Shown here: piece by piece, positions 19,681 to 29,246 of the stretch
Layout: each line of letters begins with the position of its first letter
Numbering within the stretch: position 1 is the first letter of the stretch
DNA from: GM7GCV1 sp965221105
Lineage (GTDB): Bacteria > Pseudomonadota > Gammaproteobacteria > Pseudomonadales > GM7GCV1
Assembly (NCBI GenBank): GCA_965221105.1
Contig: OZ244871.1
Coordinates: 1,798,001 to 1,862,000 of the forward strand
Length of the DNA: 64,000 nucleotides
Direction of reading: 5' to 3'
Position numbers and translations under genes: made by a program
The notes under the pieces: generated by a model
The model's database searches: none
Told to the model about the DNA's origin: nothing
The model's input: the letters and a program-made list of their open reading frames with translations, nothing else

Positions 19681-21294
19681 CTAAAGTTGCGGGCCTGCGG
19701 CGACGAGCGCGCCACCCCCGGGTGTGTCGGTAAACTTGTCGAAGTTGTCGATAAACAGCCCCGCCAGGGACTCTGCTTTGGCCTGCCACTCAGCACCATG
19801 TGCGTAGGTATCTCTGGGGTCAAGAATGGAATTGTCCACACCAGGCAGTGCGATAGGGACATCGAGGTTAAAAATGGGCAGCGTCCGCGATGAGGCATCT
19901 TCGATGGATCCATCGAAGATGGCATCGATAATGGCGCGGGTGTCCCCGATGGATATTCGCTCGCCCGTGCCATTCCACCCCGTGTTCACAAGATAGGCTT
20001 TAGCCCCTGATGCCCGCATGCGCTTCACCAGAACCTCAGCATACTGGGTGGGATGCAACAGCAGGAACGCGGCGCCAAAACATGCTGAAAAGGTGGGTGT
20101 GGGCGCGGTGATGCCACGCTCAGTGCCCGCCAGCTTGGCGGTGAAACCGGACAGGAAGTGATACTGCGCCTGTTCCTCCGAGAGGCGTGAGACCGGAGGC
20201 AACACGCCGAAAGCATCTGCGGTCAGGAAGATGACGTTCTGTGCGTGCCCACCCTTGGAAACCGGCTTGACGATATTGTCGATATGATAAATCGGGTAGG
20301 AGACCCGCGTGTTTTCGGTGCGCGAATGGTCGTTGAAATCCAGTGCGCCGCTGTCGTCGATGGTTACATTCTCCAGCAGGGCATCGCGTCGAATGGCCGC
20401 ATAAATATCCGGTTCCTTCTCAGCATCCAGGCCAATGGTTTTGGCGTAGCAGCCGCCCTCAAAATTGAACACCCCATCATCGTCCCAACCATGCTCATCA
20501 TCACCAATCAACGCCCTTTTGGGATCGGCCGACAGTGTTGTTTTGCCGGTTCCAGACAGGCCAAAGAATATTGCAACATCACCCCGCTCACCTACATTGG
20601 CCGAGCAGTGCATGGATGCCATGCCCTTGAGCGGCAGCAAGTAGTTCATCACCGAAAACATGCCCTTCTTCATCTCACCGCCATACCAGGTGCCGCCGAT
20701 AAGCTGAATGCACTCGGTAAGGTTGAAGGCCACAAAGTTTTCTGAATTCAGGTTGTGGCGCTCCCAGTCTGGATTGGATGTCTTGGAACCGTTGATGACG
20801 ACAAAATCCGGCTCAAATGTCTCCAGCTCTTGTTCGCTCGGGCGAATGAACATATTTTTTACAAAATGTGCTTGCCAGGCCACCTCCATGACAAACCGCA
20901 CACTGAGGGCCGATTCCTTGTTGGCACCACAGAACCCATCGATGACATAAAGTTTCCGATGTGACAGTCGCTCGGCGACACGCTGCTTGAGCTCAGTCCA
21001 GACGTGCTGGGAGATGGGTTTGTTGTCATTTTTGGCACCGTTGCCATTCCACCAGAGGGTGTCCCTGGTGGTGTTGTCCATGACGACATACTTATCTTTG
21101 GGAGATCGCCCGGTGAATTCCCCGGTGAACACATTGACCGCGCCGAGATCGGAAACGTAGCCTTTCTCGTAACCTTCGAGATCCGGACTGCATTCATCTT
21201 GATGGAGCCGCTCGTATGAAGGATTGTAGATAATCTCGCTCGGAGTCTGAATTCCCAGACTGTGCAAATGGTCTATGATTTTCTGGTTGGTCAT
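19681..21294 (-). CDS. pckA: phosphoenolpyruvate carboxykinase (ATP)
   Basis: 537 aa. Decarboxylates and phosphorylates oxaloacetate to PEP, the first gluconeogenic step. ATP-type motifs are visible: RSPKDKYVV near residue 63, the kinase-1a P-loop GLSGTGKTTLSADP (about 245) and the kinase-2 GDDEHGWDDDGVFNFEGGCYAKTI, then SYPIYHIDNIV and NTGWNGT. Full family length. Together with the glycolytic genes at the left edge it indicates a sugar- and organic-acid-using heterotroph. Confidence 0.97.
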   Translation of the reverse strand: MTNQKIIDHLHSLGIQTPSEIIYNPSYERLHQDECSPDLEGYEKGYVSDLGAVNVFTGEFTGRSPKDKYVVMDNTTRDTLWWNGNGAKNDNKPISQHVWTELKQRVAERLSHRKLYVIDGFCGANKESALSVRFVMEVAWQAHFVKNMFIRPSEQELETFEPDFVVINGSKTSNPDWERHNLNSENFVAFNLTECIQLIGGTWYGGEMKKGMFSVMNYLLPLKGMASMHCSANVGERGDVAIFFGLSGTGKTTLSADPKRALIGDDEHGWDDDGVFNFEGGCYAKTIGLDAEKEPDIYAAIRRDALLENVTIDDSGALDFNDHSRTENTRVSYPIYHIDNIVKPVSKGGHAQNVIFLTADAFGVLPPVSRLSEEQAQYHFLSGFTAKLAGTERGITAPTPTFSACFGAAFLLLHPTQYAEVLVKRMRASGAKAYLVNTGWNGTGERISIGDTRAIIDAIFDGSIEDASSRTLPIFNLDVPIALPGVDNSILDPRDTYAHGAEWQAKAESLAGLFIDNFDKFTDTPGGGALVAAGPQL

Positions 21295-21900
21295 GGCGGC
21301 CTATCTGGGTACCTGTCCTGGCGTGAACCAACTGCAGCGATTCAGCGAAAACCCCTGATTCAGCTTGAGCAAGTTGTTTTAGTTTTAAAGGCACCCGATT
21401 ATACCGAAGACATCGGGTGACCTAAACCACAATGCCACGAAAACGGGAAAGATTATCAAGGTCTGACCATCCATCCCGAAACTGAGCCTATCACATGGCT
21501 CAGGTATTCTGTGGGCTGTGCACTGCACGCGGTGAATCTGGCGAGTTGGCTTGTCCTTCATTCAGGGGCCGCGCGGCCTTCATGGCTGTGCGTTCCCGAG
21601 CCGGCTTTTCGTTGAGTTCCCCGCTCTGCTTGGGTTCCACATACAGCATCTGCGCCTCTTCAGCACCCTGACACTGCTCGGACCACTGCACAACATCCGC
21701 AGTTCGGTCATTCCGGACAGCCCTGCAGCGAACCTGATCTCCCACTGCACAGCAGTCATCCCGGCTTCGCCCGCTGTCCATTCACCCCGACCCTTTCTGA
21801 GTCAATCTCCTGCCTGGCCAATGAGCGGGTCTTACAGAATCGGCATGCCCACAGCCGAGTGTCGAGTCGCACCCTTTTTCGAGTCACAATGTCCTGCTAC
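21295..21900. other. intergenic stretch between pckA and the HAD nucleotidase
   Basis: About 600 bp with no gene I can support; short frames on both strands lack domains or codon bias. The AT-rich portion 21370-21410 is a likely site for the pckA promoter. Confidence 0.5.
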
Positions 21901-22572
21901 TCAGGATCCGGATGATGTTCCGAATTGTCCCAGTTCTGCAAAACTGAACAGGGTGGGGTAGCCCTCAATCTCCTGAGCTGGTCTGGTGGAGTCTGGCTGG
22001 GCGATGGACACCAACTGGTCAATGCCAAATTTACGGGCACTATCCAGAACATCCACAGTGTCATCAATAAACAGTGTGCGTCGCACGTCAAAACCAAGCT
22101 GGCGTTGAAGGGATCTCCAGAACTGCTGCGTCTCCTTGGGGGCACTGTGCTCATGCGAACTGCACACCTGGTCGAAGTAGTGTTCCATTGGCAGATGCCG
22201 GAACTTGAGATCGATACTCCAGCGATGTGCATTTGAAACCAGGATGACCCGCTTGCCCGACCCTTGGAGGCTCTCCAGGAACTCCCGCGCGCCAGGGCGA
22301 AACTGAATTTTTTCCCGCAGCTCCTGCTTTAGCGAAAGGATATTCAGTGCCAGATGTTCTTGCCAGTATTCAAGGCAGTACCAGTCCAGTGTGCCACGCA
22401 TGCTGGCGTAGCGGTTATGAAGATACCGCCGCACATCGTCGACCGCCATGCCCTTCAACTCGCTGTAGCGGAGGGGCAGGTGTTCCAGCCAGAAGTGATT
22501 GTCAAAATGCAGGTCCAGCAGGGTGCCATCCATATCCAGCAGAATGTCATCAACCCTATCCCAATCAATCAT
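21901..22572 (-). CDS. yrfG: HAD-superfamily GMP/IMP nucleotidase
   Basis: About 223 aa from MIDWDRVDDILLDMDGTLLDLHFDNHFW, which holds the HAD nucleophile DMDGT. Motif II serine is in VILVSNAH, the lysine in SAPKETQQFW, and motif III acids in RTLFIDDTVDVLDSA. The YrfG subfamily hydrolyses purine monophosphates. Divergent from cysQ, with 140 bp between the starts, so a shared regulatory region is likely. Confidence 0.88.
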   Translation of the reverse strand: MIDWDRVDDILLDMDGTLLDLHFDNHFWLEHLPLRYSELKGMAVDDVRRYLHNRYASMRGTLDWYCLEYWQEHLALNILSLKQELREKIQFRPGAREFLESLQGSGKRVILVSNAHRWSIDLKFRHLPMEHYFDQVCSSHEHSAPKETQQFWRSLQRQLGFDVRRTLFIDDTVDVLDSARKFGIDQLVSIAQPDSTRPAQEIEGYPTLFSFAELGQFGTSSGS

Positions 22573-22713
22573 CACATTGGCCCTGAAGCCGAACCTGCGC
22601 TGCCATCTGCCTGCATCGGATGTGTCCGCCCTTTGCGTCCCCTTTGTGTGTAATGAATGCGGATGTCACTATAATGCAGTCTCTCCCAGTACTCATCAGG
22701 CGTATCAGGCATC

Positions 22714-23541
22714 ATGCATCCAACCCCGGAACTGCTCCAGCAGATTTTTGCCATCGCCAGTGATGCCGGATCAGCTATTCTTGATGTCTATCACAGTGAG
22801 GAAGGCCCCGGTACAACAAACAAGGCAGACAATTCACCGGTAACCAGGGCCGACCTCGCGGCCAATGAGATTGTACAGAAAGGCCTCATTGCGATTGCGC
22901 CGGAGATCCCGGTGCTGTCAGAGGAGTCCAGTCTCCCAGAATACGCACTCCGTTCAAGATGGAGCCGATACTGGCTGGTAGATCCGCTGGATGGAACCCG
23001 GGAATTCATCAAGCGCAACGGGGAGTTCACGGTCAACATCGCACTGATTGAGCACGGCATTCCTGTGCTCGGTGTTGTCCACGCACCGGTTCTCGATCTG
23101 TTCTATGGTGGTATCCGGGGGCAGGGGGCATTCAAGGTATCAGGGAATGCCAAGATAGCCATCCGCACCCGTCATCTCAGCGAGCGAGCGCCGGGGAAAC
23201 CTGTCACTGTTTTTACCAGCCGAAGCCATGGCTCGGCGGCAGTGGAAGCGTGCCTTGCCAGCCTGGAGAACGCCTTTGGCAACCTGGAGAGAACGTACAT
23301 GGGAAGTTCGCTCAAACTCTGCCTGATAGCGGAGGGATCAGCCGATTTCTATCCCAGGATGACGCCCACCTCGGAATGGGACATCGCTGCTGCCCATGCC
23401 GTGGTGGATGCCGCCGGAGGGGCGGTATTGAACCGGAATCTGCAGCCGCTCAAATACAATACCAAGGCAGATATGCTTAACCCCGACTTCTACGTCGTTG
23501 GAGACCCTGCCTATCACTGGGCCCGGCTGCTCCAGATATAG
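22714..23541 (+). CDS. cysQ: 3'(2'),5'-bisphosphate nucleotidase
   Basis: 275 aa inositol-monophosphatase-fold enzyme that removes 3'-phosphoadenosine 5'-phosphate, the by-product of sulfotransferases and PAPS reductase. Metal motifs are EESSLPEY (about residue 70), DPLDGTREFIKRNGEFTVNIALIE (about 90-113) and TSEWDIAAAHAVVDAAGGAV near 220. Relevant to this window because two sulfotransferase genes occur at 48.4-50.0 kb and would generate its substrate. Confidence 0.95.
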   Translation: MHPTPELLQQIFAIASDAGSAILDVYHSEEGPGTTNKADNSPVTRADLAANEIVQKGLIAIAPEIPVLSEESSLPEYALRSRWSRYWLVDPLDGTREFIKRNGEFTVNIALIEHGIPVLGVVHAPVLDLFYGGIRGQGAFKVSGNAKIAIRTRHLSERAPGKPVTVFTSRSHGSAAVEACLASLENAFGNLERTYMGSSLKLCLIAEGSADFYPRMTPTSEWDIAAAHAVVDAAGGAVLNRNLQPLKYNTKADMLNPDFYVVGDPAYHWARLLQI

Positions 23542-23563
23542 GGTGGACCTTGGTGCCTTTATC

Positions 23564-24118
23564 TCATTGCCCTTCCAGGTCCAAACCTGCCAGGAGCAGG
23601 CTGACGTTAATATTGGTGTCAGTGTCGAAGCGCTCTCCCATGTCCGGTGCCTGGGGAAACCGGGTTTGATCGAACACTGTGCCCAGCCGCATGCCCACAA
23701 GCTGATATCCACCCTCCTGAGCAACGAAAAGCGCGCCACCCGATGCTCCGCCCGAACTGTGGCAATTATCCCACAGCAGCTGCTGGTATCCGAGCAACAA
23801 TGGACTGGTCGCAGCCGTGCCGAAGCGGCAATCAAGATCAGCCCTCATCCTGTCGCTGGCGCTATCATATGCAATCAGCTGCGCGTTGCGCACCGCCCCG
23901 TGGTCGGTGCCGCTCACGCTTACTGACCAGCGTCGCCATTGACGCCACTGATCGAGTTCAACCAGTATCCAGTCGGTGGAGAATGACTCAATGATATGAG
24001 CAGCGTCTGCGGAGGCCGCAACAGAGCCGCGCCGCACCACGCCAGCCAGCTGGTGGTGAATCCGGGTGTCAGACTCTGCAACATACACACAGGAAGCAAG
24101 CTCATATCGCTCCAGTAC
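23564..24118 (-). pseudogene. trypsin-like serine protease, N-terminus missing
   Basis: The open minus-strand frame covers about 180 residues of a chymotrypsin-fold protease. The catalytic serine motif is NCHSSGGASGGALF, and the catalytic-aspartate strand probably is STDWILVELDQW. The expected TAAHC histidine segment and signal peptide are absent: similarity stops about 24118, where integrase sequence begins on the opposite strand. A GTG at 24088 could start translation, but the product would lack the catalytic histidine. I read it as a truncated gene. Confidence 0.6.
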
Positions 24119-24122
24119 ATGG

Positions 24123-24374
24123 TTGGCCGTGAGCCGCCCGACGGCCTACCGGCTGGTGAAGCGGGTCATGGCCCGGGCCGGTATCCAGGGCGCTCAGGCC
24201 ACCGGCAAGGGCCTGCGACACGGGTTTGGCGTGGCCATGGTGACCGCCGGGAAACCCCTGCCCATCCATGTGCTGTCACAGCTGATGGGCCACTCCAGTA
24301 CGGACAGCACCGAACTCTATCTGCAGGTGGTGGGCGAGGATCAACGACATATGGTGATGGAGGCCTGGGGGTGA
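24123..24374 (+). pseudogene. tyrosine recombinase/integrase, C-terminal fragment
   Basis: Roughly 80 residues of the catalytic domain: SRPTAYRLVKRVMARAGI, then GKGLRHGFGVAMVTAG (first arginine box), LSQLMGHSSTDSTELYLQVV with the conserved GHS and the catalytic tyrosine. The N-terminal core-binding domain and half of the catalytic domain are missing. It abuts the truncated protease, suggesting a recombination or deletion junction near 24120. Confidence 0.7.
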
Positions 24375-24551
24375 GGCGGGAGGGTGGCCCGTTCTGGAGT
24401 GCGGTTGTCCAGGCCGCGACACAATCACCGACCGGCTCTGCCGGTCACAGAGCGATTGTGACAGCGGACGGGGGTAACCCCTTCCAGAGGTCCAGAGAGC
24501 CTTAGAGAGAGAGTGTGGCGCAGAGCACCCAGCCTGTGCTATGCTGGATCG

Positions 24552-24779
24552 ATGACTGAGCATGAACTCTCGGAGCGGATCGCCCGACTGGAGGAACGCA
24601 TGAAGACCATGCAAGCCGAGTATAAGACCGACATAGCGCGGTTGGCCGAAGATATGGCGAAGCGTGATGTTGAGGCAGCCAAGCGTGATGTTGAAGCAGC
24701 CAAGCGTGAAACCCGCTTGTTGCTTGCGATTGGAGCCATGCTCGCGGTCGGGTTCACGGCATTGGGCTTTCTCACCTGA
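24552..24779 (+). CDS. small coiled-coil membrane-anchored protein
   Basis: 75 aa from MTEHELSERIARLEERMKTMQ. Residues 5-55 form a heptad-rich coiled coil containing a direct repeat of AKRDVEA (two exact copies plus a partial third). The C-terminal LLLAIGAMLAVGFTALGFL is one membrane helix. This resembles DUF1640-like coiled-coil proteins with a C-terminal anchor; function unknown. No clear ribosome-binding site, so expression is uncertain. Confidence 0.6.
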   Translation: MTEHELSERIARLEERMKTMQAEYKTDIARLAEDMAKRDVEAAKRDVEAAKRETRLLLAIGAMLAVGFTALGFLT

Positions 24780-24957
24780 TCAGGCCTCAAGGTCGTCGAG
24801 GCAGCGCTGCCGAATGCGCGCTTCGCGCTGGGTTGAACAGGTGAGCACTCTGGGGATCGAGTGGTTGAAAGTTGGCGTTGTGGCCGCCTGTACGCCCGCC
24901 TGAGCGGAGGCCGCCAGCACCCTGTGTCTACCACCTACCTCGGTCGCTCACAGAGAC

Positions 24958-25689
24958 CTACATGGCAACGGCAGGAATCATATCCCAGGTTTTACCTTCC
25001 AGTTGTCGTCCATTCGCTTTTTTGGATCGTTTCACGCCATCATTGCCCCAGGCACCCCACTGTTTGAAGAAGAAATCAACATGAGCTTTTTCACATTGGT
25101 CACGAAGACCAACAACCCACTCTTCATTCATTGGCCTCGCCCGAAAACCAGATTCTCCACCCACTATAACCCAACGTATTCCCTTAAGGCGCAGTCGCCC
25201 CAAGTCTTCCAGTAAGGGTTCCACAGAAAGAAAGCGAGTTTTCGCTTTAATTGCCTGTAAATCGGGTATGCGCGGTTTTCCATACTTGTTGTCCTCGACT
25301 GATACACCAAGCCACGTGTTATCTGGCACACAGTGAGAGCTGAAGTACTCACGCATTCTTGCGCTTCGTTTCGTGAGTATCTGATAGGTATGCCAAGGCG
25401 TTTCTTCAATAACGCCCATGACCTGTTCAACGAACTCGAAGGGTACTTCATCCTGAAACAGGTCGCTCATCGAATTCACAAAGTACATGGTTGGCTTTTT
25501 GCGGCGCCTGGGTTGATCTAGCCGCTCTGGCAATAAACTCACCTTAAACCCATTTTCATAACCCGGCGCCCCCATTGCCTGCAATCGCTTTGCCATAGTT
25601 TCGGCATAACAATGTGTACAGCCTGGAGACACCTTGATGCAGCCAGTAACTGGATTCCAGGTTTGCTCTGTCCATTCAATGGTGCTCAT
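24958..25689 (-). CDS. DUF5131 (phage Gp37/Gp68) family protein
   Basis: 243 aa. The N-terminus TIEWTEQTWNPVTGCIKVSPGCTHCYAETMAKR carries three cysteines in CX6CX2C spacing, the three-Cys motif that names its partner family. YFVNSMSDLFQDEVP, YQILTKRS and WVIVGGESGFRARPM are family-typical. The layout resembles a radical-SAM-like barrel, but the cysteine spacing is not the canonical CX3CX2C, so this is inference. Its ATG overlaps the tcmP stop by 4 bp (ATGA), indicating obligate co-translation. Function not established to my knowledge. Confidence 0.9.
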   Translation of the reverse strand: MSTIEWTEQTWNPVTGCIKVSPGCTHCYAETMAKRLQAMGAPGYENGFKVSLLPERLDQPRRRKKPTMYFVNSMSDLFQDEVPFEFVEQVMGVIEETPWHTYQILTKRSARMREYFSSHCVPDNTWLGVSVEDNKYGKPRIPDLQAIKAKTRFLSVEPLLEDLGRLRLKGIRWVIVGGESGFRARPMNEEWVVGLRDQCEKAHVDFFFKQWGAWGNDGVKRSKKANGRQLEGKTWDMIPAVAM

Positions 25690-26555
25690 GCTGGCCCCGT
25701 TTTTCCCATAATGGACTGAATTGCCCTGTCGGCCAGCTTCCAGGCTGCTGGTGATTGATTGGAAACGGCAAAGTAAAACAGAAACAAGGGTCGCTTATTG
25801 TTGGTGAGCAGCCTCGGCTCTGCCACATACTCAAATATCGATTTGAGTCGATTGGTTACCCAGGTTTGAAGTTCGTCCACATTAATTCGCTCTGTTATTT
25901 CGTCTTCACTTTCAACACCAAACAGGTCGTCTATTGGTGGCCTCTCTTTAGGGCGGTATATAGCTTCTTCCCAATCTTGAGTACCCAGTAGTCGACTCAG
26001 AGTTTCACTCCATTCCGGTATTATCCTCACGCCTTCCCGCGGCGTCATTCGTAATATCACTGATATTGGAAAAAGCAGCCATAAATCAATCTTCCGAGAT
26101 TCCGCCACACAGATAACCGTTTGCCAATCCAGTTGAGTACTGAAGGGGTCGAGAAAAAGCACAGCCCGATCATTAGATTTTAATGAAGAGCAGAATGTGG
26201 GAACAAACCTGTTCGCATCCATCTCCGATACACTGACCTGCTTTGATGGATACTCACTTTCTGCAATGCTTTTTATCGCTGCGGCATGATCAGAACTCAA
26301 ATCGTTAAAATGATATTTGTGAAACCCCGGCTCTGAATCCAGTGCGATTCGCACTGAACCGTGAAAATCTTCTTCTGGCAAAAAATCTTCCTGCATATCT
26401 GAACTCCTTTGGCCCTGTCTGCCTGTCCCAGCAAAGGCATCAACATAATGCAACGTAAGTGACTGATTTTTCATAGCCGTTGTGTAAAACGCCAGATACT
26501 TTTCCAGAATGCCGAGTTTTTCTCGAGTCCACAAGCCTCCAAAACTATTCCTCAT
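25686..26555 (-). CDS. tcmP: three-Cys-motif partner protein TcmP
   Basis: 289 aa. N-terminal GGLWTREKLGILEKYLAFYTTAMKN is followed by LHYVDAFAGTG, a class I methyltransferase-like motif I, and by AVLFLDPFSTQLDW near residue 135. This matches the TcmP family, always found beside a DUF5131 gene. A strong Shine-Dalgarno AAGGAG sits 7 bp before the ATG. The promoter region carries a near-perfect LexA box, so the operon should be DNA-damage inducible. The biochemical role is unknown; nucleic-acid modification is plausible but unproven. Confidence 0.9.
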   Translation of the reverse strand: MRNSFGGLWTREKLGILEKYLAFYTTAMKNQSLTLHYVDAFAGTGRQGQRSSDMQEDFLPEEDFHGSVRIALDSEPGFHKYHFNDLSSDHAAAIKSIAESEYPSKQVSVSEMDANRFVPTFCSSLKSNDRAVLFLDPFSTQLDWQTVICVAESRKIDLWLLFPISVILRMTPREGVRIIPEWSETLSRLLGTQDWEEAIYRPKERPPIDDLFGVESEDEITERINVDELQTWVTNRLKSIFEYVAEPRLLTNNKRPLFLFYFAVSNQSPAAWKLADRAIQSIMGKTGPA

Positions 26556-26575
26556 AACAACTCCTTTTATTTAAA

Positions 26576-26595
26576 TACTGTTTATATATACAGTA
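26576..26595 (-). promoter_or_regulatory. LexA (SOS) box upstream of tcmP-DUF5131
   Basis: The sequence TACTGTTTATATATACAGTA (plus strand) is a CTG-N10-CAG palindrome that differs from the E. coli LexA consensus TACTGTATATATATACAGTA at one position. It extends into a longer AAATACTG/CAGTATTT dyad. It lies 21-40 bp before the tcmP start codon and overlaps the predicted -10 element, the ideal position for repression. Confidence 0.85.
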
Positions 26596-26618
26596 TTTAA
26601 ACTTGGGCTCAAAGTCAA
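26590..26618 (-). promoter_or_regulatory. sigma70-type promoter of tcmP operon
   Basis: On the minus strand TTGACT (26618-26613) and TACTGT (26595-26590) are separated by exactly 17 bp. The -35 is five of six to consensus and the -10 is weak. The -10 is part of the LexA box. An additional TATATA inside the box could serve as -10. Confidence 0.55.
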
Positions 26619-26893
26619 TTCACATCATGGCTTCAGACAATCTTCGAATTTTTTATCACCTTTTGGGGCTTTTCGAGAGAATGTCCTGTTTGTCGTAGAT
26701 CTGGTCTACATTGGTAAATTCGATCATGGTCACCACTTTTCTTTGTGGCAGGCATCAAGCTTGTTGCCTGGATCATGCTCCAGACACTGTCAGCGAAGAG
26801 TACCACTGCACTGCGGCGAACAACCCTCTGCGGCATTGGCAGTGCCGGTGCGTTGTGGTTCATCCAAAGAGTGGTCAGCTTCACCGCCTGAGG

Positions 26894-28059
26894 TCAGACC
26901 TCCAATTCCCGCTCACCTGGAATACAGGTACCTTTTCGAACCCGAATCTGATGGGGGGTGAGCACAGCATGTACAGGTCTGTCCGCGCCCGTTTCGCCCG
27001 CCATGGTCAGAAGCACATCTGCAGCCTCTGTGATCGGGGTGACTGTGCGTGGAACATCCCGAAACGGATATGCGTCACTCGCCACCAGCTCCAGTGCCCG
27101 CCGGTAGGCAGAGCCATCCACTCCAAGAGCACCGATAATGGTCAGTTCCTGTAATGCGATGGTATCGGGGACAAAACCCGGTGTTTCAGCAGAGTTGCTC
27201 AGCCCGCCGACAACAATACGCCCCCCTTGCGAAGCCATGCGCACGGCTTGACCCAGAGCAGCGGGTGCATTGGCCGTCATGTCCACCACAACTGACACGC
27301 CTGTTCCCCCGGTCATCGTTCGGGCGGCCTCCACGGGGTCCTCGGCAGCGGAATCCACCGCGACATCTGCACCAAAGGCCTGCGCCAATTCCAGTCGTGC
27401 ATGATCATTCTCGCCCCAACCCGTCACCATAATTTTCTCAACACCGGCATCCTTCGCGGCCGCTACAGCGGCCAGACCGCGAATCCCTGGACCCAGAACG
27501 GCCAGGGTGTCTCCCGGACCGGTTTGGGGCAGATCCACCGCCCAGCGGATGCCCGTCCCCACCGGATTAAACAGTGTTGCCTCGATAGGACCCAACACCT
27601 CGGGCACGGGCAGAAGCATCGAGTCGGGGGCCAGATAATGGTATTCTGCGTAACCTCCACGAAGTGGGGCGGAATGTCCAGATGGGTGACGCCGTACGCT
27701 GTGCGGGGACCGTTGTTCGTACAGCGTCGGTGCATGCCGCTTCTGCAATCACTGCACGATCGACATGACTGAAATGCCTCTACCGCGACCCGGCCCCCCT
27801 CGCGAACTCCCCATCGCCGAGCGGCCGCTGTCCCAATACGCTCAATGACACCAACCGTCTCGTGGCCCGGGACAAGGGGCAATGGCATCTTGAAGTGACC
27901 CCTGTACATTTCGTGATCAGTTCCGCACAGCCCACAGGCCTCGACCCGCAACAGTCCGTCATCGTCATTCAGTTCGGGAATCGGGAAATACCGGGGCTCA
28001 AGCGTTCTCGAGCCGGTCAGCACCATGGCGAGTGCCTGACAGAGGGTATCGGAACTCAT
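26894..28059 (-). pseudogene. zinc-dependent alcohol dehydrogenase, one frameshift
   Basis: The N-terminal frame (from 28059) has the GroES-like zinc site CGLCGTDHEMYRGHF, GHETVG and a structural-zinc cluster CRSCSDCRSGMHRRC. After the HLDIPPHF segment (about 27660) the homology continues in another frame with GGYAEYHYL and then a Rossmann domain, LAVLGPGIRGLAAVAAAKDAG. One missing base between the codons for HF and GGYAEY explains the break. All domains are otherwise intact. Either a recent loss of function or a sequencing/assembly error. Confidence 0.8.
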
Positions 28060-28318
28060 AAAGACTTTTGACCTGACTGACGTTCACCGCTCCGCGACAG
28101 GTGGAACCTCGCGATTCTGGCGGGTATCATACGTAGAATAATGATTTATCTGTTCGTTACATCCTGTTTTCGCGCATGCCTTACCATGGCGAACACGAAG
28201 GGATCTGTCCGGGGTAGTCCCTGGGCTGTGTGAACTCTCCGCCTGTCCGAATCAGGTTTTCAATCCATGACATAACTCGTCCAGCGAGAAGTGAGTCTAC
28301 AGCGAGGAAATCATCAAG

Positions 28319-29122
28319 ATGTCCAATTTTGTTGATCTGAAGCGACGCGACACTATTGCCGTTCTCAGCTTTAATCGTCCTGAAAAAATGAACGCCATCG
28401 CAACGCTTCAGGACTGCGACGACATTGTCTCCGCACTGGAGGATCTTTCGTGCGACCGCAGCCTGAGTGTCATTATTGTCACGGGGACTGGACGCGCCTT
28501 TTGTGCTGGCGGAGATCTCAAGGCAATCAAGGAACGCACTGGTATAGGTGCCCTGGACCAGCCTGCTTCGACCAGAGACAACTACAGGCGCGGCGTCCAG
28601 CGTGTCACCGCAGCTTTGAATTCGGTAGAAGTGCCTACGATTGCCGCAATCAATGGAGCGGCGGCGGGATTGGGACTGGGCCTCGCGTGCCTGTGCGATA
28701 TGCGCGTGGCGGCTGCCGACATCAGGATGTCCGCAAGCTTTATCAAGGTAGGCATAGTGCCTGGTGACGGCGGGGCCTGGGTGTTATCAAAAACTATCGG
28801 CTATGCGAAAGCAGCAGAATTATTATTCACTGGTGAGGCCTTTGATGCACAGCAGGCTCTGGAGATGGGGTTGGTCTCGAGGGTTGTGGAGCCGGAAAGC
28901 CTGATGGACGCGTGTATGGAGCTTGCGGGAAAAGTGGCCGCCAACCCAACGCGAGCCCTTCGCCTCACGAAAAGACTGCTTGTTCAGTCGCGGCACCAGT
29001 CCTACGAAGACATTCTGGAACTGTCCGCAGCCTATCAGGCGATCATTCATGAAACTGCGGATCATAGCGAGGCAGTCGACGCGCTGCTCGAAAAACGCCC
29101 GCCACATTTTACCGGGAACTGA
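28319..29122 (+). CDS. enoyl-CoA hydratase/isomerase family protein
   Basis: 267 aa, complete. Crotonase fold: VTGTGRAFCAGGDLKAIKE (oxyanion hole, about residue 60-75), AAINGAAAGLGLGLACLCDMRVAA (about 115-135) and FIKVGIVPGDGGAW, where an acidic residue normally hydrates the double bond. GAGG-like AGCGAGGA precedes the ATG. The substrate cannot be read; neighbours are broken alcohol dehydrogenase and SDR genes, suggesting a former acyl-CoA or aromatic-acid degradation cluster. Confidence 0.9.
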   Translation: MSNFVDLKRRDTIAVLSFNRPEKMNAIATLQDCDDIVSALEDLSCDRSLSVIIVTGTGRAFCAGGDLKAIKERTGIGALDQPASTRDNYRRGVQRVTAALNSVEVPTIAAINGAAAGLGLGLACLCDMRVAAADIRMSASFIKVGIVPGDGGAWVLSKTIGYAKAAELLFTGEAFDAQQALEMGLVSRVVEPESLMDACMELAGKVAANPTRALRLTKRLLVQSRHQSYEDILELSAAYQAIIHETADHSEAVDALLEKRPPHFTGN

Positions 29123-29246
29123 TGATCCCCATGCCTGTGCGGGGCGCGAGTGCACCATCCTGTGCAACTGGCTTCCCTCCAGCTGATCCATGCTGTCGAG
29201 TTCACCGGGATCCCATACCTATTCACCATTACACGAGGAATCGAGT

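Noticed and set aside
26633..26884. 83-codon minus-strand ORF upstream of tcmP
   Set aside because: No family features or ribosome-binding site; sits in the region between the SOS promoter and the pseudogene.
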